From Deinandra increscens subsp. villosa (Eukaryota > Streptophyta > Magnoliopsida > Asterales > Asteraceae), in the NCBI GenBank assembly GCA_039602395.1, contig JBCNJP010000008.1, forward strand, positions 68,225,095 through 68,289,094: a DNA stretch of 64,000 nucleotides. Direction: 5' to 3'. Positions 36,485 to 48,100 of this stretch are shown one piece after another. Position 1 is the stretch's first letter; the number at the start of each line of letters is the position of its first letter. The notes below the pieces were generated by a model, which ran no database searches, had not been told where the DNA came from, and saw only the letters and a list, made by a program, of their open reading frames with translations. Both the position numbers and the translations under genes were made by a program.

Positions 36485-36650
36485 TTAAAAACAAAAGACC
36501 CACCACCCCACCACCACCACCACCACCACCACACCACCACCACCACCCCACCACCACACCACTACCACCACCACCATCACCGCCACCAACACCCCCAACA
36601 CCACCACCATCACCGCCACCAACACCCCCAACACCACCACCATGGCCACC
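36485..36650 (+). repeat. CCA trinucleotide array, left part
   Basis: Degenerate (CCA)n. It continues at 59212-59962 on the far side of the nested retrotransposons, so the two were one array before insertion. Long frames through it (Gly-rich on the minus strand) are artefacts. Confidence 0.9.
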
Positions 36651-36816
36651 TGTAACAGCCCAGACCCGTCGCAACCAAGATATTGTCCGCTTTGGCAGCC
36701 GGCATGCCCTCAGGCATCCGCCCCTCACGGTTTTAAAACACGTCTTGGTGGGGGAGGTATCCACACCCTTATAAAGGCATGCTTAGTTCTCCTCCCCACC
36801 AATGTGGGATGTTACA
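36651..36816 (-). repeat. Short LTR (166 bp), 3' copy of the outer element
   Basis: tgtaacagccc...gatgttaca. Same length as 59046-59211, with one difference by eye (acacgtc versus acgcgtc). On the minus strand it carries a TATA-like ctttataaggg. A polypurine-like tract, taaggggggaggat on the minus strand (36817-36830), abuts it, as expected for a 3' LTR. The size and sequence style recall TRIM-type elements common in dicots (from memory, not searched). Confidence 0.85.
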
Positions 36817-36870
36817 ATCCTCCCCCCTTAGGGGACCAGCGTCCTCGCTGGCACACTGGCCGACGACCGG

Positions 36871-36883
36871 CTCTGATACCAAC
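36871..36883 (-). other. Primer-binding site at chimeric junction
   Basis: ggctctgatacca is the reverse complement of tggtatcagagcc. Two bases further right begins an LTR of a different family (tgtcacacccccctcc), not the 166-bp LTR. To the left, only about 40 bp separates it from the polypurine tract of the short LTR. Confidence 0.8.
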
Positions 36884-36884
36884 C

Positions 36885-39216
36885 TGTCACACCCCCCTCC
36901 TCCGCACCCTGCCAGGAGCGGGGGAGGGTGTGGGACCGGCTGTCCGTATCATTACCCGAGATGCCAACGCTTCTAACATCACACACATACACATACAACG
37001 GACATCCAGTCCACACATATGAAACTCTTAGACCGACTCATGAGCGAGGATGCATTGCACCTCTTATTCGATCTAACAGAATCGACAGCCACCGGATATG
37101 GCCTGGAACTGAATAACAAAGATACAGGATACCAAAGGAAACATAGTCATTATCATGTCTTCATTTACATTCATAATTCATTCATCATACAAAGTCTAAG
37201 TTCATAGTAATAACAACCAAGAAGCATTCCAAGTTCATATTAGGTTCATTCCTACACTTGCTTACCTGCAACATAAGTCAATCATAACAAAATCAACAAC
37301 GACGTTGTTGGTGAGTCTTAACTACTATCATTATGTTAACAGTTTTCAAACACATGCTGGTTATGAAATTATCAAGTCACACCAAAGGTCAAACTTCATG
37401 TACTCTACGGGCACGTCGCACTTAGCCGTACACCCTCTGCGAGTAGAAATTTAGTTTCAACATATAAGGACATATTCCCCCTAGTTACATAATACTAGAG
37501 GATCCGGATGAACATGGATAATTCAACTATAATGGCCGCTATAATCCCTTATATGCCTAGTGGCTCAACCTTAATGACCAGAAAGTATATGATAACCCAC
37601 GCAGGGCATCTCCGAACTAACAGTGTTTGACAGGATAAGTTCATAACAGATATAACAAATACATCAAATAGGATAGTGATCTTAAACAGTTAATTCAATG
37701 AGAGAAGTCAGAGGACTCACACAAAGAAGATAGAAACGGTGGCTAGACAGAATATCCGAGAATTAAAATATCCTCTCTTTGATTTCTAGCAACCTATCAT
37801 CGTTATCATGTACATATTCGTCATATACGAGGCTAACATGTCCCGTAGCATTCTCAGGTTGAAATTATCATAAAATACAGTTACTGGATCAGTCTCAATA
37901 AGTTTTGGTTCATCCAAAAATTGACCAAACATTCTGTCATTTTCCTTCATAGGCGTACCGCCTGGAAGTTTACATTTCTGGGCGGTACGCTTCAAATGGT
38001 CGACTGATTTCCAGATTTCAAATTCGGGCGTACCGCTCTGATCTATATATTTCTGGGCGGTACGCTGTAATCTGGTATTCTGGTTACTGTTTTTGGTTTT
38101 CAGGGCGTACCGCTCTGCATGTACTCATCTGGGGCGGTACGCCCCAATTTGCATTTCAGGGCCCGACTATTTTGTCTTTTAGTGCCATTTTTACGTTTCG
38201 ACGTTTTATAGCCAGATTTATTACCAGATCAGTTGCATACCATATAGAGGGGTTAATTAGGGGTTCATTTGGGGTCTAAATCTTTAACCAAAGCATAACC
38301 CCATTCCCCGAGCTTTCCATTTAAAGTAAGTTTCATTGTTTCGAACCCCGTTTTACCCAAGTATAATTAGGAACAGGTTCCTTATGGTTAGATGACCCAT
38401 TTTCTTTTTAGAAACACTGATCAACTCTGGGTTCATGTGATCTTAACTTATAAAGTTTCCATTTATGGAAAGAAATCAACATGCATGCATATAAGGGTTG
38501 TACCTTGTGAAGGGATCCTTGTACAACCAAGCTTTTCGGATTTCCTTGTCCTCTCCAGTCCTGAATCCAGCTTTCAGCAACAATTCTATGCTTTGCATGC
38601 ATGATCCATAACCAATTTATGAATACATGATCTTAAAGAAACCCAAAAATGGCATATTTGACCATAATTCAAGAGACTCTTACCTTGATTGCTCTTGAAA
38701 TCAGTCCTTGAACCCTTTGATCCTCTTTGATTGCTCTTGCACAACTGTATTCATGAGGGTTAGGTTTTAGAATGAGGTTTGCCTCATGTAGTCATGTGGT
38801 TAATGATGGAAATGATTCAAAGAATGTTTACCCTTGATGATGGCTCCTTCCTTTAGCCCCAATTACTTGAATTTGGTGAGAGCAGAGGTCTGGAGTAGCA
38901 ACTCAGAGTTCTTGGCCGGATGTGTGAAGAAAATCACAAGTGTATAGTGGCTATAAAGGCCAAAATCTTAGTTTTTAACGAACTGGAAATCGAGGCGTAC
39001 CGCCCCAATATACATAATCTGGGGCGTACCGCCCGGATTTTGAGATTCGTGGATACCAAGATCCGATGGGTGCCGCAAACCCGACCCGTTTACCAAACGG
39101 GTCGCGTACCGCCTAGGATTTCCCAATCCTAGGCGTACCGCCTCAAATCGGAATTCAGAAACTCTTAATTGTTTCTCATTGGGAGATTTCCAACTCGGAT
39201 AATCGTTTTAGACACA
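36885..39216 (-). repeat. Ty3-type LTR (family F), complete copy
   Basis: Left end tgtcacaccccc, right end about gacaca (39216), length about 2.33 kb, minus orientation. The motif GGCGTACCGCC and its complement recur in two clusters (about 37945-38155, six copies, and 38990-39140, four). A TATA-like sequence on the minus strand (38951-38960) lies just downstream of the second cluster. No coding content. Confidence 0.75.
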
Positions 39217-39218
39217 GA

Positions 39219-40362
39219 ATCACACCCCCCTCCTCCGCACCCTGCCAGGAGCGGGGGAGGGTATGGGACCGGCTGTCCGTATCATTACCCGAGATACCAA
39301 CGCTTCTAACATCACACACATACACATACAACGGACATCCAGTCCACACATATGAAACTCTTAGACCGACTCATGAGCGAGGATGCATTGCACCTCTTAT
39401 TCGATCTAATAGAATCGACAGCCACCGGATATGGCCTGGAACTGAATAACAAAGATACAGGATACCAAAGGAAACATAGTCATTATCATGTCTTCATTTA
39501 CATTCATAATTCATTCATCATACAAAGTCCAAGTTCATAGTAACAACAACCAAGAAGCATTCCAAGTTCATATTAGGTTCATTCCTACACTTGCTTACCT
39601 GCAACATAAGTCAATCATAACAAAATCAACAACGACGTTGTTGGTGAGTCTTAACTACTATCATTATGTTAACAGTTTTCAAACACATGCTGGTTATGAA
39701 ATTATCAAGTCACACCAAAGGTCAAACTTCATGTACTCTACGGGCACGTCGCACTTAGCCGTACACCCTCTGCGAGTAGAAATTTAGTTTCAACATATAA
39801 GGACATATTCCCCCTAGTTACATAATACTAGAGGATCCGGATGAACATGGATAATTCAACTATAATGGCCGCTATAATCCCTTATATGCCTAGTGGCTCA
39901 ACCTTAATGACCAGAAAGTATATGATAACCCACGCAGGGCATCTCCGAACTAACAGTGTTTGACAGGATAAGTTCATAACAGATATAACAAATACATCAA
40001 ACAGGATAGTGATCTTAAACAGTTAATTCAATGAGAGAAGTCAGAGGACTCACACAAAGAAGTCAGAAACGGTGGCTAGACAGAATATCCGAGAATTAAA
40101 ATATCCTCTCTTTGATTTCTAGCAACCTATCATCGTTATCATGTACATATTCGTCATATACGAGGCTAACATGTCCCTTAGCATTCTCAGGTTGAAATTA
40201 TCATAAAATACAGTTACTGGATCAGTCTCAATAAGTTTTGGTTCATCCAAAAATTGACCAAACATTCTGTCATTTTCCTTCATAGGCGTACCGCCTGGAA
40301 GTTTACATTTCTGGGAGGTACGCTTCAAATGGTCGACTGATTTCCAGATTTCAAATTCGGGC
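39219..40362 (-). repeat. Ty3-type LTR (family F), truncated copy
   Basis: Repeats about 36887-38030 with roughly ten substitutions by eye. Its left end has lost the first bases (aatcacacccc instead of tgtcacacccc), so it abuts the complete copy head-to-tail with only about 3 bp between. It stops at 40362, where a Ty3 RNase H reading frame begins abruptly. Confidence 0.8.
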
Positions 40363-42756
40363 TCAAGGCTCGAACTCGGAGTGGCTTGATTCTTTCTTTT
40401 CTACTTAAAGCGTCTGCCACTACATTGGCCTTGCCTGGGTGATACTTGATCTCGCAATCATAATCACTCAGCACTTCCATCCAGCGTCTTTGTCGCATAT
40501 TCAACTCTTTTTGACTGAATAAGTGTTGTAAACTTTTGTGGTCGGAGTAAACTACAAATTTGGCTCCATACAGGTAGTGTATCCAAATTTTAAGAGCAAA
40601 GACGATTGCTCCTAACTCTAAATCATGAGTGGTGTAATTCTTCTCATGCTTCTTGAGTTGTCTAAATGCATAAGCAATTACTTTATCTTTCTGCATCAGA
40701 ACACATCCGAGTCCATTGATAGAAGCATCGCAATATACCACAAAGTTTTCAGTTCCTTCTGGTAATGAAAGTATAGGAGCAGAGCTTAGTTTCTGTTTAA
40801 GCAGTTCGAAGGCATTTGTATGCTTAGTTTCCAATCAAACTTCACGTTCTTCTGGGTAAGGGAAGTTAATGGTGTGGCTATTTTTGAGAAATCCTGAATA
40901 AATCTCCGATAATAACCAGCTAGTCCTAAGAATCGCCGGATTTCGGTAGGACTCTTTGGTTGCTCCCATTTAGCAATCGCTTCTACTTTCGATGGGTCTA
41001 CTTGAATCCCGGACTCGCTGACTACGTGACCCAGAAATTGCACTTCTCTTAGCCAAAAATCACATTTAGAAAACTTTGCATAAAGCTTCTCAGATCGCAA
41101 TAATTCCAATATCTTCCTCAAATGTTCACCATGTTCTTCTCGAGTGCGGGAGTAAATCAAGATGTCGTCGATAAATACGATTACAAACTTGTCAAGATAT
41201 GGTTTGCACACCCGATTCATTAAATCCATGAATATGGCTGGCGCGTTAGTTAATCCAAAAGGCATAACTGTAAATTCATAATGACCATATCTTGTTCTGA
41301 AAGCTGTTCTCGGGACGTCCTCTTCACGGACTCTCACTTGATGATACCCCGATCTCAAATCAATTTTCGAAAAATAACTAGCCCCTTGCAATTGATCGAA
41401 CAAGTCATCAATTCTAGGCAAAGGGTACTTGTTTTTGATGGTTACACGATTGAGATCTCGGTAATCGATGCACATCCGCATCGAGCCATCCTTCTTTTTC
41501 ACAAAGAGTACCGGCGCTCCCCAGGGTGATGAACTGGGTCTGATGAAACCTTTATCTAGAAGTTCCTGAAGTTGATTCCTTAGTTCTTGCATTTCGGAAG
41601 GTGCGAGTCGGTATGGTGCTTTTGCTATTGGAGACGTTCCAGGTGCAAGCTCAATTTGAAACTCCACTTGTCGTTTTGGGGGCACTCCAGGTAGTTCATC
41701 AGGAAACACATCCGGATATTCTGAGACAATAGGTACTTCTTCCAGTTTCTTTTCTCGAGGTGTCTCAACTAGATTTGCTAGATAAGCTTGATCCCCCTTG
41801 CGAATACATTTTCCTGCTTTTAATCTGGAAATTATTCTCATTGGTTTTGTTTTCCTATCTCCAATGATCGTATGAATCTCGTCGTCTGCAGACTTTAATT
41901 CCAACATCTTTTCGGCGCAACGAATCTTTGCCTGATGTCGTGTGAGCCAATCCATTCCAAGAACTATGTCGAATTCACTTAGTTCCATAAGGAGGAGTTC
42001 GAGTTCAAAAGTAGTGTTCTCATGCTCTAAACGACAATCTCTAATTACTTTGGAGATACTAATCTTATGGCCATTAGCAGTTTCTACAACATAAGGTATA
42101 TATAACTTATGTGTAGTACATTTTAGTCTAGGGACACAGGCAGAGGATACAAAACTCCTATTAGCACCAGAATCAAATAAAATGCTAACAATCATATTAT
42201 TGACAGAAAACATACCAGAGATCACATCATCATTCACACGTGCCTCTTCGGCGGTCATGATATAGAGTCGGGGTGTACCTTTTGAAGTTCCCATGCCTTT
42301 GTTCTGTTCATCCCTTCTCTTCTTCCCTTGCGGACACTCCCAACTTCTATGCCCTTTTTCCTTGCAGTAGAAGCAGACTACTGGTGATTTACATTGTTGA
42401 TGCGCGTGCCCTGCTTTCCCACAATTTTTGCAAGTTTCAGCCCGCGGTCCCTTGGAATCCCTCCCATCATTTCTTCTTCCTTGGTCATTCCCTCCAAATT
42501 TACCACTCTTGGAGTCATGACATCTTTCACCACTTTTTCTTTTATTCCCGGAGGTGTCCACTTTGATTCCCGCCGTCCGGATCCATTCATTTGTCAAGGT
42601 ACCAGTCAGACTTATAGCGGATGCCAAAGTGTTGGGACGAGCGGATCTCACATTCGCTCTTATCTCGGGGCTTAATCCCCAAATGAACCTTCTGACTTTG
42701 GAAGTCTCAGTATCCGCCATGTGAGGTACTAAATTCAACAGTTCATTATACCTATT
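40363..42756 (-). pseudogene. Ty3/gypsy pol remnant (zinc knuckles, PR, RT, RNase H)
   Basis: Minus strand, contiguous with the gag piece at 52382-52731 apart from the inserted chromovirus. Visible in order: end of gag, two CCHC knuckles (CKNCGKAGHAHQQC and CFYCKEKGHRSWEC), protease (FDSGANRSF), RT with FVIVFIDDILIYS, and RNase H (VVYCDASINGLG, TTHDLELGAIVFALK, ADALSRKE). A frameshift near 40825 separates RT from RNase H, and the integrase is missing because the frame is cut at 40363. RT style is Tekay/Del-like. The element is dead. No repaired version is given. Confidence 0.92.
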
Positions 42757-45110
42757 TGTCACACCCCCAATTTCCACTAACGGAGTATAACCGTGTGGGG
42801 TGTGAGCCAGACCAGGATCCAAGACTTTAGTTACAACCAAGCCATAACGGTAAATAAATAAGAGATGAGGGGCTTTAAAATAATATAGAGGAAAGTTTGT
42901 TTCACAATTACATAAGTCAAATTTAAAAGGATCAGCGGAAGCATTTTAACGATTACAAGTTGGATGTACAAAACACATGTTCATAAAGTTTGAAAATTTT
43001 GAATTTCCCAAAAGATTTGCGATAGAGAGTACTGCCGCCACCCGTGCCATCCAAAAATCCATCTAACGACCTGAAAGGTAAACAACGATCAAGTGTCAGC
43101 TAAAAGGGCTGGTGAGTTCACTAAATCAGTCCACACAACGCCATGTAGACCAAGAATGCATACGAATCATAAAGCAATAAATTCGTAATCTAGAAATGTA
43201 AGTATTATCCGTATCATTAGGTAGCTAGCCTATGCTTATGCTCCTCTGAACGTTCGCAACCAAAGCTGACATTGTATTTGATAGGTATTCACCTATGTAA
43301 TTTGCCTTCCCCGTGTCTTTCCCGATCACGGTGTTCCTAGGCTAATATTGGTCTCAGTCCGACCGCCAGTCGGGAGGGTGCATCCTGTGCACCGCTGAGC
43401 GGGGGTGTCAATCCCCAGTAGATCTACTCAACATTACCTCGCTATTCAATACTAATGGCCCGATAAGTAAGGACTTTTGTTTATAAAGCAATTCAGTGAA
43501 CATGTGATATAGTGGGATAAATACTCAAGTAAAGAAATACCTTTACCGTGCGTTGCCATCCCTTACCGGATGCAACTATAACTGTAAGTGAAACTCACCT
43601 TAGGTTTGCTCGGCTTAAGCTTCAATTAATCCGGTTATGATTGTTAATGAGGACCTAATAATCACATTAAGGTCTTAGGTGTAAGGTTGTGTTTAAAACT
43701 ATTAGCACGTTGGAAAAACACGACACGACATAACGACACACGATACCGATGGTTGATCATAAATAGGGGTTCACTTAATACAGAAATCAAACATGTTCAT
43801 CATAGCATAATTGTGTAAGTCATGGTGAGGCATTTAAACAAATTGCACAAGTTTGGATTCTGGTCACAATTTCGCTAGCAGTTTCGCTAGGCAGTTTCGC
43901 TGTGTACACGGGCAGCACTTTCGCTAGGCAATACCCGATGACACAGTTTCGCTAGGCTAGTTTCGCTCGAAACTGTTGGCACAGTTTCGCTAGCCTAGTT
44001 TCGCCCGAAACTGGTTTGAACTTTCGTTCAGGGAATTTCGCTCGGTAGTTTCGTTCGAGCAGGTCTGGTTGGTTTACCCGGCGACACTATAGTTTCGCTA
44101 CTTAGTTTCGCTAGGTTGAAGATATACATAGTTTCGCTACATAATTTCGCCTGATGAAGGCACAGTTTCGCTAGTCGCTAAAAAAACCCGTAAATTTGAC
44201 TAAAAACCTTTCTAACAGCTTCTGTATCACATGCAATTCAATATCTAGCATACCTAAACGTTTACCAACATCATATAAGCAATTTTAACACCTAAAACAT
44301 GGTTTCTAGTCATCAATTTGTCAAGAATGCATTTTCACATAAGTAGCCTAATCTAGCATGGATCTTCATACTGGCATGTCAAGGTACAGAATTTATGTTG
44401 TGTCTAGCATCCCTAAGTATCATATCAGTAGCAGAAGTCATTGCATGTGGATTTTAAGCATACATTTTAGTTAAGCATACAAGAATTTGCATAAAGGGGG
44501 TTTATGTGACTCACGGTTAATCTCTAATGCTTGAATGGATGGAGATTTGAGGCTGGAATCACTGTGGTTCGAGCTACTTCCTTGCTGGTCGGAGATCTTG
44601 AGAGAGGGAGAGTGCAGAAGTGTGTGTGGTTGTGAGGAGTGAGTAAAAATGAGAAGGTTGGCTTGGGTTTTCTATATATCAGGTGCTAGTTTCGCTGGCA
44701 GTGTCGCTGGTAGTTTCGCTGGCTGTTTCGCTAGCCACGCGAAACTGGTCCCGTAGCCCAAATGCCTTAGCTACCGGGCGAAACTGTAGTTTCGCCTGGT
44801 AGTTTCGCTGGCTACCAAAAAGGTCAATTTTACATTCTAAGTAAGACAAGCACAGTTTCTCGATAATCACACAATTTCACCCTTAATCAAATAAACACGT
44901 TACATATAACTTCACGTAATGGTAGCAAGTAAGTAAACACATATCACATATGGGCGGGTTCGGTGATCAACCAAAGGTCATGGACGTATTCGTTCTAGAC
45001 ACGCATTAGTTACTTGTTTATAATATGGCTAACGGAGATTGTCTAACGGAACTGATGAAATTTAACGGAAAAACTTAACGGGGTTAACTTGGGAAGTTAC
45101 AATTGTCACA
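42757..45110 (-). repeat. 3' LTR of the complete chromovirus
   Basis: 2354 bp, tgtcacaccccc...caattgtcaca in window orientation. It differs from 50030-52381 at about four substitutions and two 1-bp indels by eye. It carries two clusters of the motif AGTTTCGCTAG (14 tttcgc cores at 43870-44175, about seven including inverted ones at 44688-44815) and a TATA-like GATATATAG on the minus strand (44672-44680). Confidence 0.97.
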
Positions 45111-45121
45111 GCCTCCCCATG
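45111..45121 (-). other. Polypurine tract
   Basis: CATGGGGAGGC on the minus strand immediately before the 3' LTR (TGTGACAATTG). It is the expected primer for plus-strand DNA synthesis. Confidence 0.9.
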
Positions 45122-45144
45122 TTAAGGAATTTTCGTCCCGAAAA

Positions 45145-48100
45145 TTAGCTAGTACCTTGGGTTGAAATAGAGGCTTGATCGAACAGGTGTGGATATTTCT
45201 TTCTCATCTGGTCTTCCCGTTCCCACGTGAACTCCGGTCCACGCTTTGAATGCCATCTGACTTTGACGATTGGAATCTTACTTCTTTTCAACGCTTTTTC
45301 TTCGCGTCCCATTATCTCAACAGGTTGCTCTATAAACCGAAGTTGCTCGTCAATGTGAAGTTCCTCTAGAGGTACTATCAAAGTTTCATCGGCCAGACAC
45401 TTCTTTAGGTTTGAAACGTGAAACACATTATGCACTCCGTCTAGCTCAGGTGGCAAGTCCAAACGATACGCCACCGTTCCAATCTTTTCTGTTATCGGGA
45501 AGGGTCCTATATAACGGGGATTCAACTTCCCGCGCTTCCCAAAACGCACGACACCTTTCCAAGGTGAGACTTTCAACAGTACACGGTCTCCCACCTCGAA
45601 TTCTAATGGCCTTCTGCGTTTGTCTGCATAACTCTTTTGACGATCTCTGGCGGCTTTCATACGGTTTCTGATCTGCACAATTCTTTCTGTCGTTTCATAT
45701 ACTAGTTCCGGTCCAGTTAGTTGACTGTCACCAACCTCGGCCCAACAGACCGGTGATCTACACTTTCGTCCATACAGAGCTTCAAAGGGAGCGGCTCCAA
45801 TACTGGAGTGGTAGCTGTTGTTGTAGGAGAATTCGACCAGTGGCAAGTGAGTTTCCCAATCCTTGCCGAAATCCATAACGCACGCTCGGAGCATGTCTTC
45901 AAGGGTTTGGATTGTGCGTTCCGTTTGGCCGTCTGTCTGAGGATGGTATGCGGTACTCATATCTAAACGAGTGCCTAAGGCTGATTGCAATGATCTCCAA
46001 AAGTGTGAAGCGAATCTGGGGTCTCGATCGGAGATAATTGATAAAGGTACTCCATGAAGCTTGACGATCTCGTCAATGTAGATTTGTGCCAACTTATCAG
46101 TCTTGTCTTTTTCCTTGAGGGCAATGAAATGGGCGGATTTGGTTAATCTGTCCACGATCACCCAAATCATGTCGTTTCCACGGGGAGTACGGGGCAATCC
46201 CGTGATGAAGTCCATCGAGATTTCTTCCCATTTCCATTCGGGAATTGTCGGTTGTTGCAGTAATCCTGGAGGCTTACGGTGTTCTGCTTTGACCTTTGAG
46301 CATGTCAAACACTTACTGACATATGCAGCAATTTCCGCCTTCATCTTGGGCCACCAGTAGAGTTCTTTCAAGTCTTGGTACATTTTGTCCGAACCAGGAT
46401 GGACCGAGTATCGAGACTTGTGAGCCTCGTCCATCACTAGCTCTCGAAGGTTTCCGTGTAGAGGTACCCAAACTCGATCTTTATAGTAACGGATTCCATC
46501 CGTCTTAACCTCCGAAGTTCCATCTATGCCATTTAGGGATTCGGACTCGAAATTTTCCTCTTTCAGAGCCTCTTTCTGAGCATCTCGGATTCTATCCGGT
46601 AATCCTGCATGAATTGTAAGTTGTAAAGCTCGTACTCTTCTAGGCTTTACGTGTTCCTTTCTGCTCAGAGCATCGGCCACCACATTGGCCTTTCCTGGAT
46701 GGTACTTTATTGCCAAGTCGTAGTCGTTTAGCAGCTCGACCCACCTACGCTGCCTCATGTTGAGTTCCTTCTGTTCCATTATGTGCTGGAGGCTTTTATG
46801 GTCAGTGAATATCGTGCACTTGGTACCGTATAGGTAGTGTCTCCAAAATTTTAAGGCAAATACGACAGCTCCTAACTCCAGATCATGAGTCGTATAATTC
46901 TTTTCGTTCGACTTTAGTTGCCTTGACCCATAAGCGATAACTTTGCCTCTTTGCATTAAAACACATCCAAGCCCTTGGATTGAAGCATCACAATAGACTT
47001 CGAAGTCGTCGACACCTTCAGGTAGAGATAGCACGGGCGCGGTACAAAGTTTTTCTTTCAAGGTTTGAAATGCTGCTTCTTCCTTGTCGCCCCATCGGTA
47101 CTGAACGCCTTTATGCGTGAGAGCGGTTAACGGTTGAGCTATCTGAGAAAAACCTTTAATAAAACGACGGTAGTAACCTGCCAACCCTAGAAATTGTCGA
47201 ATTTCTGTCGGTGCTCGTGGCGTAGACCAATTCTTGATCGCCTCAACTTTGGCTGGATCAACATGAATACCCTGCTCATTGACGATGTGACCCAGAAACT
47301 GAACTTCCCGAATCCAGAAGTCGCATTTTGAGAATTTGGCGTAGAGTTGCTCCTTCCTTAATAACTCTAAAATCAACCGTAGATGCTCCTCATGTTCCTC
47401 TTTCGTCCTTGAATAAATGAGGATGTCGTCGATGAAAACAATAACAAACTGGTCCAGGTAGGGCTTGCATACGCGGTTCATGAGGTCCATGAACACCGCT
47501 GGCGCGTTTGTTAAGCCGAAAGGCATAACCAGGAACTCGTAATGACCGTAGCGCGTTCTGAAAGCAGTCTTTGAAATATCCTCCTCACGGACCCTGAGTT
47601 GATGATATCCGGACCTTAAGTCGATTTTTGAGTAGTAGCTGGATCCTTGCAGTTGATCGAAGAGGTCGTCGATGCGAGGGAGAGGATACCGATTCTTAAT
47701 AGTGACTTTATTGAGCTCGCGATAATCTATACACATTCTGAACGTTCCATCCTTCTTCTTGACGAATAACACAGGCGCACCCCATGGCGACGAACTAGGT
47801 CTAATAAAACCTTTATCTAATAGTTCCTGCAGTTGGGTAGACAACTCATGTAGTTCATTCACCGCCAGACGATAAGGTGCTCGGGCAACCGGAGCTGCAC
47901 CGGGGACAAGGTCGATTCCAAACTCGACTTGTCGATTCGGTGGTAAACCAGGTAATTCCTCTGGGAATACATCGGGGTAATCGCGTACTATCGGGAAATC
48001 TTCGATTTTCTTTTCGGCTAAACTTTGATCAGTAACCGTTGCTAGAATGGCTACGTGTCCCTTCCGTAGATATTTCTGGGCCTTGAGGTACGATATGATT

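Noticed and set aside
36477..36764. Gly-rich frame on the minus strand
   Set aside because: Same cause: complement of the CCA array.
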